The notes under the pieces: generated by a model
Databases searched by the model: none
Seen by the model: the letters and a program-made list of their open reading frames with translations, nothing else
Told to the model about the DNA's origin: nothing
Made by a program: the position numbers and the translations under genes
Shown: piece after piece, positions 1-6,977 of the stretch
Layout of the letters: each line of letters begins with the position of its first letter
Position numbering within the stretch: the first letter of the stretch is position 1
Assembly (NCBI GenBank): GCA_050942995.1
Contig: JBMNOI010000086.1
Location: 1-15,939, forward strand
Length of the DNA stretch: 15,939 nucleotides
Direction: 5' to 3'
From: JBMNOI01 sp050942995
Lineage (GTDB): Bacteria; Chloroflexota; Anaerolineae; UBA1429

Positions 1-1122
1 CGTCGCAGATAGCCCTTCGGACAGGCGCTCTAGCTGGGCCGTCAGCGGTTCGGCCGTGACCTCGAGCTCGGACTCGTCGGCCACCACGATCACAGGGCGA
101 TAGGCGTTCGCCGTATTCCCCTCATAGGCCCCCACCGAGGTTACCTTGCCGGTGATCGGGCTTGTGATCTGCGTGTTCTCCACCTGGGCCGTCAGCCGAT
201 CCACCGTCAGTTGGGCACGCTCTACCGCGCGAAGCAGCGCCGGATCGCCCTCATCATCCCGATCGAGCTCCATCTGGGCCAGCCGAATCTGCTGTTGCTG
301 AAGCTGGATATCGAGCTGCGTCTGGCGCTTGCGCTGCACCGCGCGCTCGTAATTGGCCCGCAGCTCGATCAGTTGGGCCTCCGTGGGACCACGCCGTACA
401 CGCTCCAGGTTCATCTCCTGCAGGCGCACAGACTCTTCCGCGTTCAGCACCGCCGCCTGAGCGCCAATACAGTCCGCGCTGCTCGGATCAACGGCACATG
501 CGCTGTCCCGCCCAACTTGTACCGACCACAAGCTGTTCTTAGCCTGATCAAGCTGGCTTTGGGCGGTAATCAGGTCTTCCTCAGTCGGCCCTGCTTCGGC
601 GCGCTCTAGCGCAAGTCGGGCGATCTCGATCTCCAGATCCATAACCGGTAGCGATTCCTGCAGCTTGATCAACTGAATGCGCTTGGCCTCCAGTTCGGCC
701 TCGGCGCGCGCCTGCGAGAACTCGTCCGACTCGATAGATTGCTGCAGATTCTGCTCCGCGCCGTCCAGCTCGATCTGGGCCTGGGCGAGCTGCCGGAGAA
801 GGTCATCGTTATCCAGCTCGGCCAGCAGATCGCCCTCTTCCACCATCTGATTGCGCTCGACATAGACGACCTTGACGCGGCCGTCCTCGCGGAAGTAAAG
901 CTCATGCTCTATACTGGGGGATACCCGGCCGGTGAACGAAAGGCTATCGACCACTTCACCGCGACGCACCACATAGGTCGGGCGTTCGGGCACCGGGGGA
1001 GGCGGAATCGGGGTAGGGGTCGGCTCGTTCTGGGCAGAGGATGCCGAGTCGCATCCGGTGGTCACCACCAACATTGCGACAATGAGCAACAACATGGGTA
1101 GACGGACAAGTCGTGAGAGCAT
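1..1122 (-). CDS. HlyD/MFP-family efflux adaptor lipoprotein (3' end cut by window)
   Basis: The frame is open from an ATG at 1122 to the left edge, giving 374 residues without a stop. An N-terminal signal segment (residues 8-23) ends in TTGC, a plausible lipobox with Cys24 as the lipidated residue. A Thr/Pro-rich linker (about 33-45) follows. Residues about 54-105 resemble the first half of a biotinyl-lipoyl-like domain (DGRVKVVYVERNQMVEEGDLLAELD). A long Gln/Glu/Arg-rich coiled-coil hairpin spans about 106-313. The second lipoyl half comes next (ITSPITGKVTSVGAYEGN), then the start of a beta-barrel-like part. This order fits the periplasmic adaptor subunits of ABC or RND exporters. ABC partners are normally encoded directly downstream, which here would be beyond the left edge; that is inference. 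GGGAG about 8 bases before the ATG supports the start. No clear promoter was found upstream. Confidence 0.85.
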   Translation of the reverse strand, partial: MLSRLVRLPMLLLIVAMLVVTTGCDSASSAQNEPTPTPIPPPPVPERPTYVVRRGEVVDSLSFTGRVSPSIEHELYFREDGRVKVVYVERNQMVEEGDLLAELDNDDLLRQLAQAQIELDGAEQNLQQSIESDEFSQARAEAELEAKRIQLIKLQESLPVMDLEIEIARLALERAEAGPTEEDLITAQSQLDQAKNSLWSVQVGRDSACAVDPSSADCIGAQAAVLNAEESVRLQEMNLERVRRGPTEAQLIELRANYERAVQRKRQTQLDIQLQQQQIRLAQMELDRDDEGDPALLRAVERAQLTVDRLTAQVENTQITSPITGKVTSVGAYEGNTANAYRPVIVVADESELEVTAEPLTAQLERLSEGLSAT

Positions 1123-1610
1123 GGATGAATCTCCCTGTACAACTGTGATCGGTGACACATTGAGCGGTCGCGCCTGATGATCGCCCGTCGATGGGCGGCG
1201 GCAACCGGTCGTTCCAGCACATACCACGCTCCGGCCGCGGTTAGGGCGGGCCCGGAGGCAGCCTGTTATTCCTGGCGCAACTTGCACGATAAGACAACAT
1301 TGTCCTCTATCAGACGCTATAGATCAGGCTGTGTCTCGTCTAGCCCGTCCGCAGCAGGTGAATCATGCGAGTCGATCCGGCGTCTGCTCATCGACGCCGG
1401 CGATCACCGTTGGGGGACGAGCTTTTGTTGACAAGGAGAATTCGCGGGGAGGCCGGAAGCTCAAGCTCCCGTGCCTCCTGCGATAAGAGGCGACAAATCC
1501 GCCCACGAAACGCAATACCGGCCGTTCATTATGCCGGCGGAAAGAAAGCGAGATTGTGCGCTTTTGGGCTGAGAGGGCCATCAGGACGGCCCCGTGAACC
1601 GGGTACGAGC
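1123..1610. other. 488-bp intergenic region between rplI and the adaptor gene
   Basis: I see no convincing gene here. Short open frames on both strands are Arg-rich and lack ribosome binding sites. Two weak structures are visible. GGAGGC at 1448-1453 pairs with GCCTCC at 1473-1478, with an imperfect AGCT-CA-AGCT core between them. Nearer rplI, a GGGCC/GGCCC stem lies around 1578-1597. Neither is followed by a clear U-run on the minus strand, so they are at most poor rplI terminators. The promoter of the adaptor gene should lie here, but I could not pick a convincing -35/-10 pair. Confidence 0.5.
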
Positions 1611-2066
1611 CTAATCCGAGGTCTCTGCAGCCTCGACCACAACGGTAACGCTCGCCTTGACTTCGGAATGGAGCCGAACGTCAACCTCGGTCCGGCCGAT
1701 CTCTTTGATCGGTTCCTCCAGCAAAACCCGGCGCTTGTCCAGGTCATAACCAAGCTCGGCAAGGCGCTCGGCGATATCGTTATTGGTGATCGAGCCATAC
1801 AACCGGCCCGCTTCACCGGCCTTGACCTGAAAGACGATCTCTATTCCCTGGAGCTTTTCGGCCTGAGCCTCAGCCGCCTCTCTCTCAGCGGCCTCCCGAC
1901 GGGCCTCGGCCGCCAATCGGTCGGCCACCTGCTTGCGAGCCGCCTGAGTAGCCGGGACGGCCAGACCACGGGGGATCAAGTAATTACGCGCGTACCCGTC
2001 AGCGACACGCCTGACGTCACCCGCCTGACCAACGTTCTTGACATCTTTAATCAGCAATACTTCCAT
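1611..2066 (-). CDS. rplI: 50S ribosomal protein bL9
   Basis: This is ribosomal protein bL9, 151 residues, a normal length for the family. It binds 23S rRNA domain V near the L1 stalk and helps maintain reading frame. The N-terminal RNA-binding domain is plain: MEVLLIKDVKNVGQAGDVRR, followed by VADGYARNYLIPRGLAVPA, the family signature (residues about 12-40). An Ala/Glu/Arg-rich connecting helix spans about 41-75 and a C-terminal domain follows. The ATG at 2066 has GAGGGAGGAT about 8 bases upstream. Family members are often the last gene of an rpsF-ssb-rpsR-rplI operon. Here rplI stands alone on the opposite strand, about 13 kb from rpsF-rpsR, with its own promoter at 2248-2276 and a leader of about 175 bases. 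Confidence 0.97.
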   Translation of the reverse strand: MEVLLIKDVKNVGQAGDVRRVADGYARNYLIPRGLAVPATQAARKQVADRLAAEARREAAEREAAEAQAEKLQGIEIVFQVKAGEAGRLYGSITNNDIAERLAELGYDLDKRRVLLEEPIKEIGRTEVDVRLHSEVKASVTVVVEAAETSD

Positions 2067-2121
2067 GAACCCGATCCTCCCTCATCTGGACACGATAGCC
2101 GTCGGCATATGGCGAGTCGGA

Positions 2122-2241
2122 TCATCGCGCCATGACGGCGTGGAAACGCCGCTCATCATACATCAGATGCACCGAAACGGCAAACGCGTCCGGCCCAAGC
2201 ACGAACGCAACGAACTCCCGGGAGCCCAAAGATCCCATCAT
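2122..2241 (-). CDS. possible leaderless small ORF (39 aa) before rplI
   Basis: A 39-codon frame runs from ATG 2241 to TGA 2124-2122 and ends 55 bases before rplI. The predicted transcription start of the promoter at 2248-2276 (about 7 bases after its -10 box) falls on or next to this ATG, so the message could be leaderless. The first two codons are both ATG. About 70% of codons end in G or C, similar to neighbouring genes. The product (MMGSLGSREFVAFVLGPD..., ending HAVMAR) is unfamiliar and has no recognised motif. It could instead be untranslated rplI leader, or an upstream ORF affecting rplI expression. Support is positional only. Confidence 0.3.
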   Translation of the reverse strand: MMGSLGSREFVAFVLGPDAFAVSVHLMYDERRFHAVMAR

Positions 2242-2247
2242 TGCGCT

Positions 2248-2276
2248 ATTATACCATATTCTGACGCAGTGGTAAA
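2248..2276 (-). promoter_or_regulatory. strong sigma70-type promoter for rplI
   Basis: On the minus strand TTTACC (2276-2271) is separated by 17 bases from TATAAT (2253-2248). The -10 is preceded by TGG, which makes an extended -10 (TGnTATAAT). The bases upstream of the -35 are A/T-rich (about 2277-2297), like an UP element. The predicted start is near 2241. It drives rplI and the small ORF between. Confidence 0.75.
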
Positions 2277-2367
2277 GCAAAAATATCCAATAAATCGCAC
2301 TACGGGGCAAATGGGTCATGCGTGCCCCCGTTGTGCGACATCTCACGCCACAGGGAGATCCTCAACA

Positions 2368-2404
2368 ATCACCTTCCGAAGGTCGGTCACCTTCGGAAGG
2401 TGAT
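2368..2404 (-). terminator. 15-bp perfect hairpin after the SPFH gene, probable terminator
   Basis: Arms at 2368-2382 and 2390-2404 are exact reverse complements (15 bp) around a 7-base loop. The hairpin begins 16 bases after the SPFH stop codon. On the minus strand it is followed by TGTTGAGG, only weakly U-rich, so termination efficiency is uncertain. A second hairpin (GGGGCA 2304-2309 with TGCCCC 2323-2328) lies further along and could back it up just before the rplI promoter. Confidence 0.6.
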
Positions 2405-2419
2405 ACCGTCGGACACTCC

Positions 2420-3406
2420 CTAGAGTCGCTTGAGTATCTCGGCCTTTTTCGCGTCGTACTCTTCCTGAGTAATCAACCCGCCGTCCAGCAGATCTTTCAG
2501 GGTGCGCAGGGTCGTCACCGGATCGCTGCCGGCCGCGCTCTGCTGCGGGGCCGGGGTGCCGCCCGTCATGCTATCGGCCAGAACCCGTGCCGCCGCCAGC
2601 CCGGCCCCCAACCCCAGGCCGGTTTGCGTCGCGCCACCGGCCTCACCACCGGCTGCCGCGGCATCTCCCACCGCACGGGCGGTCTTGAATTTCATGTAGC
2701 GGTCCATGTCGCCGATGGCGCCCATAGAGGCCGCCTCATCGATGGCGGCGGCGGTCTCTTCTGTGGGGCTCACCGACATGATATAGAGCTGGCGCAACGT
2801 CAGCCCCAGGGCGGCAAAATCGTCCCGCAGGCGCACTCGCGTGGCCGCCGAGATCTCTTCGAACATCGCCGGCAGATCGAGCACCGAGCGCATGTTCTGC
2901 CCCAGCAGATCGGTGAAGCGATTGATGATCATGCCCCGGAGAAAGTTGACGACATCTTGCGTGGAGTAGAACCCGCGGGCACCCACGAACTGGTTGACAA
3001 ACATCTGCGGATCGGACACGTGCATGCTATAGGTGCCGTGCGCCCGCAGCCGAACCATCCGCAGCACCTCATCGCGCAGGGTGATAGGCTCGGGGGTGCC
3101 CCAGCGCAGGTCGATGAAATCGCGCGTGCTGACAAAATAGACCTCGGCGGTGAACGGCGTGTTCCCGCTGAACACGGCGCTTACCAGGTTTGCCAGTAGC
3201 GGAATATTCGCCGTGGTGATGGTATAGCGCCCGGGCATGAAGGTATCCAGCGCCTTACCGTCGCGGAAAAACACGGCCGCCTGCCCCTCGCGGACGATAA
3301 GTTGCGAGCCAATACGAAAGTCGCCGGCGCCCCTCTCGGGAACACGACGGACGATCTCTTGCCCTGACGAATCGGCGTGTTCGATGACATCCAGAATTCT
3401 GGCCAT
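2420..3406 (-). CDS. SPFH-domain protein with C-terminal SHOCT domain (virion core protein-like)
   Basis: The product has 328 residues. Residues about 25-225 have the character of the bacterial SPFH/band-7 relatives often labelled virion core protein: an early beta-rich part (SQLIVREGQAAVFFRDGKAL, FMPGRYTI) and a later helical part (FEEISAATRVRLRDDFAALG, ending LYIMSVSPTEET). A Gly/Ala-rich low-complexity linker spans about 246-295. The last 34 residues form a SHOCT domain (LKDLLDGGLITQEEYDAKKAEIL), a short oligomerisation module. No transmembrane segment is evident. Family members are thought to form membrane-associated scaffolds; the precise role is unknown. I chose ATG 3406 because AAGGAGAG lies about 7 bases upstream; an in-frame ATG at 3478 has no such site. 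It lies 145 bp downstream of the coiled-coil gene, probably in the same transcript. Confidence 0.82.
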   Translation of the reverse strand: MARILDVIEHADSSGQEIVRRVPERGAGDFRIGSQLIVREGQAAVFFRDGKALDTFMPGRYTITTANIPLLANLVSAVFSGNTPFTAEVYFVSTRDFIDLRWGTPEPITLRDEVLRMVRLRAHGTYSMHVSDPQMFVNQFVGARGFYSTQDVVNFLRGMIINRFTDLLGQNMRSVLDLPAMFEEISAATRVRLRDDFAALGLTLRQLYIMSVSPTEETAAAIDEAASMGAIGDMDRYMKFKTARAVGDAAAAGGEAGGATQTGLGLGAGLAAARVLADSMTGGTPAPQQSAAGSDPVTTLRTLKDLLDGGLITQEEYDAKKAEILKRL

Positions 3407-3551
3407 GCCTGTCTCTCCTTCATCATGTCCGGGGTCGATGCGCTGCTCAGCGCGACACCCCTGCTCGCTTCCGGCCATGCCGGGCTTTTTCTGAATCGTC
3501 TCGAGCGCCCGCCAGGCTCACGGCAGGCGCAGCAGCGTATCCCCGTCTCTC

Positions 3552-4073
3552 TTACTGGCCGAGGATGACATCCTGCCGTCGGCTGAAGGTATTGTTCAGC
3601 CCATCGGCCCGGGTCACCAGCTCGGTCGTCTCTTGCTCCAGGTCGGCGCCGGAACGAGCCGCGTCCTCCAGCCGATCGAGTATGGCCGATATCTCGTCCA
3701 CCCCACTCAACATCATCCGGTCGAAATCATACAGCGCATCCAGCGTATCCTCATCCACCTTGAGCGCATCGAACAGGCCGCTGTATCCATAGCTGGCCGT
3801 CTTGATGCGGTCGATGAGGAGCTGGAGCTTGACCACCGCGCGATCCAGCGCCAGCAACGTCGTCAGACGCCCCTGGCTGCTCATGCCATGTTGAACGGTC
3901 TGAATTCGCCCGAGTTGCTCTTCATATCGACGGGCCACATAATGCCGCAACAAACGATCGGCCTCACGCCGCTGCTCTTTTTGCTTATACCCCGCATAGC
4001 CCGGCACCTTGAGCGCCATCTCTTCGATCTTGGTCTGCTGAGATTGTATCCTCTCGGTCAGGTCTTCCTGCAT
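3552..4073 (-). CDS. conserved coiled-coil hypothetical protein, SPFH-gene partner
   Basis: The product is a soluble, highly charged helical protein of 173 residues. A predicted coiled coil covers about 1-20 and 31-65 (KQKEQRREADRLLRHYVARR). A conserved-looking LKVPGYAGYKQKEQRREAD segment sits at 21-39, and a second helical stretch rich in Asp/Glu and Leu runs from about 75 to 170. No signal peptide, metal site or enzyme motif is visible. I chose ATG 4073 because AGGAGGTGATC, a near-perfect anti-16S match, sits just upstream; a GTG 30 bases earlier lacks such a site. It is the first gene after the promoter at 4156-4184 and precedes the SPFH gene, so a scaffold or adaptor role with that protein is plausible but unproven. 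Confidence 0.7.
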   Translation of the reverse strand: MQEDLTERIQSQQTKIEEMALKVPGYAGYKQKEQRREADRLLRHYVARRYEEQLGRIQTVQHGMSSQGRLTTLLALDRAVVKLQLLIDRIKTASYGYSGLFDALKVDEDTLDALYDFDRMMLSGVDEISAILDRLEDAARSGADLEQETTELVTRADGLNNTFSRRQDVILGQ

Positions 4074-4155
4074 TCCGATCACCTCCTCTATGGATGAGGC
4101 CACGACGGATCCGTCATCAGACTATACGCACAGAACCTCTCCACGTTGCGCAGGC

Positions 4156-4184
4156 ATTCTACCGCAGCGTCGAGGCGATGTAAA
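4156..4184 (-). promoter_or_regulatory. promoter of the coiled-coil/SPFH transcription unit
   Basis: On the minus strand TTTACA (4184-4179) and TAGAAT (4161-4156) are 17 bases apart, each one mismatch from the sigma70 consensus. The predicted start is near 4149, giving a leader of about 75 bases. The -35 lies just 14 bases beyond the nth stop codon. Confidence 0.7.
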
Positions 4185-4197
4185 TGAGAAAAGCCCC

Positions 4198-4893
4198 CTA
4201 TGCGCCTGAATCAGGCACCCGATTGTGAGCACGGGCATAGTGACAATCATAGACGATCGGGCATATCTCGCATTCGGGGCGGGCGGCCTTGCACAGGGTG
4301 CGCCCGTGGCGGATCACGTTCAGGTGAAAGGGATAGTATAGCGATTCGGGCAGCATGTCTTCCAGCAGCACGTTGGCCTTTTCCGCCGTTGTTTTGGGAG
4401 GGATCAGGCCGATGCGTCCGGTCACCCGATGCACATGAGTGTCCACAGGCATGGCCGGCTTGTGCAGCGAAAAGAGCAACACACAGGCCGTGGTCTTGGG
4501 CCCCACGCCGGGGAGAGCGTTCAGATAGGCCCGAGCCTCGGCCACCGGCATCTCATCCAGAAACCCCAGGTCGAGCTGCCCTCGCTCTTCTTTGAGAGTT
4601 TGGAGGATCTTTTGGATGCGCGGCGCCTTGACGTTGGCCAGGCCACCGATGCGGATGGCATCGGCCAGATCGTCCGTGTCGGCGACCAGCACATCCTGCC
4701 AGGTCGGGAATCGCTCTCGCAGCGTGGCATAGGCGCGGTCCGAGTTCACATCCGCCGTATTCTGAGAAAGGATCGTCTTGATCAGCTCGCTCAGTGGGTC
4801 CAGTTGCTCCTTGAGTTCGGGCTCACCGTAGTACTCGAGCAGCAATCGGTGTACGCGCAGCGCCATCTCTCGCCGCGACTCTGTCTGGGTCAT
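4198..4893 (-). CDS. nth: endonuclease III (DNA glycosylase/AP lyase)
   Basis: This is a base-excision-repair glycosylase of 231 residues that removes oxidised pyrimidines and nicks AP sites. The helix-hairpin-helix LPGVGPKTTACVLLF (128-141) carries the catalytic Lys133. The catalytic Asp151 lies in PVDTHVHRVTGR. The [4Fe-4S] loop has Cys201, Cys208, Cys211 and Cys217 in the canonical C-x6-C-x2-C-x5-C spacing. All key residues are present and the length is normal. I chose ATG 4893, with GAAGGA about 8 bases upstream; an extension to 4974 would run back through the terminator at 4933-4970 and has no family support. No clear promoter lies between that terminator and the start, so nth may depend on read-through from the DUF1858 gene. 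Confidence 0.95.
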   Translation of the reverse strand: MTQTESRREMALRVHRLLLEYYGEPELKEQLDPLSELIKTILSQNTADVNSDRAYATLRERFPTWQDVLVADTDDLADAIRIGGLANVKAPRIQKILQTLKEERGQLDLGFLDEMPVAEARAYLNALPGVGPKTTACVLLFSLHKPAMPVDTHVHRVTGRIGLIPPKTTAEKANVLLEDMLPESLYYPFHLNVIRHGRTLCKAARPECEICPIVYDCHYARAHNRVPDSGA

Positions 4894-4932
4894 GTTCGTG
4901 TCCTTCGAGAGTTCTTTGATGGGGAGGCAGGG

Positions 4933-4970
4933 AAAACAAAAAGGGCTGGCGCGAAACCCCTCACCAGCCC
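4933..4970 (-). terminator. rho-independent terminator between the DUF1858 gene and nth
   Basis: On the minus strand GGGCTGGTG (4970-4962) pairs with CGCCAGCCC (4951-4943), nine pairs including one T.G wobble, around a 10-base loop. TTTTTGTTTT follows at once. It lies 59 bases past the DUF1858 stop and only 40 bases before the nth start codon. Confidence 0.85.
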
Positions 4971-5029
4971 ACACATCTCGTCAATTAACCGTCCGATATC
5001 GAAACAGGGTGCGACACAATGGCCCCGCG

Positions 5030-5233
5030 CTAGGCCTTGGCCTCGACGGCGACGTTCAGATCGGTCACCAGCGTGTCTACATCGATACCATGAGCAACGG
5101 CGCCTTGCTCCAGCGACTCGAAACGAGCCGCGGCACAACCGATGCACATCAATCCGTGGCTCAAAAAGACGCGGATCGTCTCCGGGTATTGCTGGACGAT
5201 CTCGTGGATCGCCATCTCTTTGGTGATGGCCAT
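5030..5233 (-). CDS. DUF1858 domain small protein with CxxC
   Basis: This is a 67-residue protein that is essentially one DUF1858 domain. The family signature is clear: an N-terminal helix (MAIHEIVQQYPETIRVFLSHG) leading to GLMCIGC, with Cys30 and Cys33 as a CxxC pair, then a helix (FESLEQGAVAHGID) and DVDTLVTDLN. The domain also occurs at the N-terminus of ScdA/RIC-type iron-sulfur repair proteins and beside hybrid-cluster proteins, so a redox or Fe-S role is usually suspected; the biochemical function is not established. AAGGAG about 8 bases before ATG 5233 fixes the start. It has its own promoter (5328-5356) and terminator (4933-4970), so it can be expressed alone, with nth behind it. Confidence 0.88.
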   Translation of the reverse strand: MAITKEMAIHEIVQQYPETIRVFLSHGLMCIGCAAARFESLEQGAVAHGIDVDTLVTDLNVAVEAKA

Positions 5234-5327
5234 GACAGTTCTCCTTTTGAAATATGTTTATGACGTGCAAATGCAATGGTGTGAGAGAAATGACGGTGCG
5301 GCAAAGCGCGACGTCCTTAATGATAAT

Positions 5328-5356
5328 AGTATACTTGATCGGTCAAAAAAGTGCAA
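5328..5356 (-). promoter_or_regulatory. promoter of the DUF1858 gene with overlapping operator-like palindrome
   Basis: On the minus strand TTGCAC (5356-5351), a 17-base spacer and TATACT (5333-5328) make a reasonable sigma70 promoter with a start near 5321 and a leader of about 88 bases. Inside the spacer an imperfect palindrome, TTGATCGGTCAA on the plus strand (5334-5345), abuts the -10, a position where a repressor could act. Its half-site spacing is too short for a standard FNR box. Confidence 0.5.
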
Positions 5357-5379
5357 GCCTTTACTATCGTTGCGCCGCC

Positions 5380-6042
5380 CTATTCGGGCACGACCAGTGT
5401 CGGAAGTAGTTCGCGCAGCGCCTCCGAGGCGAGTCCACCCCGACGCAAGAGCGTCGGCGGATCAGAGACAAGGTCGATGATAGAGGAGGCCACTCCCCCA
5501 CGACACCGACCGCCGTCCAGCACCAGGGGCACGCGCCCGCCCAGGTCGGTCAGCGCCTCTTGCGCCGTACACGCCGCCGCCCGACTGGACAAATTGGCGC
5601 TGGTGACCGCCAGAGCGCCCCCCATGGCGGCGATGAGCCGACGCGTAAAGGGCTCATCGGGCATGCGAACGGCCACCGTAGTCCCCCCGGCGCACAGGAT
5701 GTCGGGCACCTCGGGGCGGCGCGGCAGAACGACCGTCAGCCCGCCGGGCCAAAAGCGCTCGGCCACCGCGGTCAGGGACGGCGGAATATCCCGCGCCACG
5801 CGGCTCACGCCCCCGGTATCCGAGACCAGCACGGGGATGGCCCTGTGCAGCGGCCGCCGTTTCGCCTCGTACAGGCGGGCTACGGCCTCGGATTGCCACA
5901 GATCACAGCCCACGCCGTATATCGTGTCGGTCGGAAACACCACCACCTGCCCGTCGCGCAGCAGCGTCAGCGCCTCGGCCAGACCCGCATCATCGGCGGC
6001 CCGCACAACCGTCTGAATACGCTTTTCGTCTCGCGGCGTCAT
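5380..6042 (-). CDS. tsaC: L-threonylcarbamoyladenylate synthase (TsaC/YwlC/Sua5 family)
   Basis: The enzyme makes threonylcarbamoyl-AMP from threonine, bicarbonate and ATP, the first step of tRNA t6A37 synthesis. The product is 220 residues, so it is the short TsaC-like form without the extra C-terminal domain of long Sua5. Visible motifs are VVVFPTDTIYGVGCD (33-47), the basic YEAKRRPL (58-65, in the KxR position), FWPGGLTVVLPRR (97-109) and VTSANLS (146-152). TTVAVRMPD (121-129) is also typical. GGAGAACAAG just before ATG 6042 supports the start. It lies 33 bp after prmC and is probably the last gene of a prfA-prmC-tsaC operon, a common arrangement. Confidence 0.95.
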   Translation of the reverse strand: MTPRDEKRIQTVVRAADDAGLAEALTLLRDGQVVVFPTDTIYGVGCDLWQSEAVARLYEAKRRPLHRAIPVLVSDTGGVSRVARDIPPSLTAVAERFWPGGLTVVLPRRPEVPDILCAGGTTVAVRMPDEPFTRRLIAAMGGALAVTSANLSSRAAACTAQEALTDLGGRVPLVLDGGRCRGGVASSIIDLVSDPPTLLRRGGLASEALRELLPTLVVPE

Positions 6043-6075
6043 CTTGTTCTCCGGTTACCAAACCACAAGACTCAT

Positions 6076-6969
6076 CTATCCATCCAGCGCCACCCGAACC
6101 ACCCGCTCGTGCCCGGCATAATCGTAAAGCACCGTGACATCGGCGTAGGGGAAATATCGGCGCGCCAGATCGGCCGTATCATCGGCCTGTCGGGGGTCGA
6201 GCTCCAGCAATAGCAACCCGGGAACCCCCATACGCTCTGCCGCCTGAGGCAGCAATCTTTGAATGAGATCCAGCCCGTCGGCGCCGCCGTCCAGCGCCAT
6301 CTGCGGCTCATAGGCGACGATATCGGCGGCCAGATCGTTCACTTCATCCGTTCGCACATAGGGCAGGTTCGCCACCACCAGATCCAGCGGCCCGCTCAAG
6401 GGCATCAACAGATCGCCACATAACGGCAGAACGCGAGCGCCCAGCCCGTAACGCGATATATTGGCGGCGGCCACCTGCAGCGCCTCGAAGGAGCGATCGA
6501 CGGCCCATATCCGGGCGGAAGGCAGATGCCGCGCCAGAGTGACGGCCAGAGCCCCGCTGCCGGTGCCCACATCGGCCACGCGCCATCTCGCTTCACCCCC
6601 CAGGCGACGCGCCCAGTCGAGAGCATCGTCTACCAGGTGCTCCGTCTCGGGTCGGGGGATGAGGACGCGACGGTCGACCAGCAGATCCACATCATAGAAC
6701 GCCCGATGGCCGAGGATGTACGCCACCGGCTCGTGAGCGATTCGCCGACGCACCAGGGCCGCATAACGCCGCGCCTGATCCGTCTCCAGAACATCGTCCC
6801 GATGGGCCAGCAACTGCGCCCGGTTGCGCGAGAGCACGTGCCCCAGCAACAGTTCGGCATCCAGCCGGGGTGATTCGACACCCGCCGCCACCAGCAGCGG
6901 AATGGCCCAGCGCAGCGCGTTGTGCATCGTCAGGCCTGCTTCGTCCGGCAAATCGTCCCCGCAGGTCAT
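6076..6969 (-). CDS. prmC: peptide chain release factor N5-glutamine methyltransferase
   Basis: PrmC (HemK) methylates the glutamine of the GGQ motif in release factors using SAM; its substrate RF1 is encoded directly upstream. The helical N-terminal domain (LRWAIPLLVAAGVESPRLDAELLLGHVL) and the linker RVLIPRPETEHLV are typical. SAM motif I is VADVGTGSGALAV (131-143, numbered from ATG 6969). The catalytic motif, NPPY in most members, reads NLPY here (201-204). Start choice is uncertain. ATG 6969 is 8 bases after the prfA stop but has no Shine-Dalgarno site. ATG 6927 matches the family N-terminus better and has a weak GCAGG site. A TTG at 6981 would overlap the prfA stop. The gene is translationally close to prfA in all cases. 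Confidence 0.95.
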   Translation of the reverse strand: MTCGDDLPDEAGLTMHNALRWAIPLLVAAGVESPRLDAELLLGHVLSRNRAQLLAHRDDVLETDQARRYAALVRRRIAHEPVAYILGHRAFYDVDLLVDRRVLIPRPETEHLVDDALDWARRLGGEARWRVADVGTGSGALAVTLARHLPSARIWAVDRSFEALQVAAANISRYGLGARVLPLCGDLLMPLSGPLDLVVANLPYVRTDEVNDLAADIVAYEPQMALDGGADGLDLIQRLLPQAAERMGVPGLLLLELDPRQADDTADLARRYFPYADVTVLYDYAGHERVVRVALDG

Positions 6970-6977
6970 GATCGCGC

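Noticed and set aside
1363..1581. 72-codon minus-strand ORF in the rplI-adaptor gap
   Set aside because: It is Arg-rich, without a ribosome binding site or recognisable motif; it probably reflects GC-rich noncoding sequence.
1365..2135. Long plus-strand open frame across the intergenic gap and rplI
   Set aside because: It is antisense to bL9, is rich in Arg/Pro/Ser and has no ribosome binding site or recognisable domain.
4894..4974. 27-residue N-terminal extension of endonuclease III
   Set aside because: It would be encoded by the upstream terminator and its U-run; the ATG at 4893 has its own ribosome binding site.
5334..5345. FNR/CRP box in the DUF1858 promoter
   Set aside because: The half-sites are two bases apart rather than four, so it does not fit the FNR consensus; kept only as a generic operator candidate.
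6825..6845. GCACGTGC-like element considered as parS
   Set aside because: It lies inside prmC coding sequence and does not match the longer 16-bp parS palindrome.
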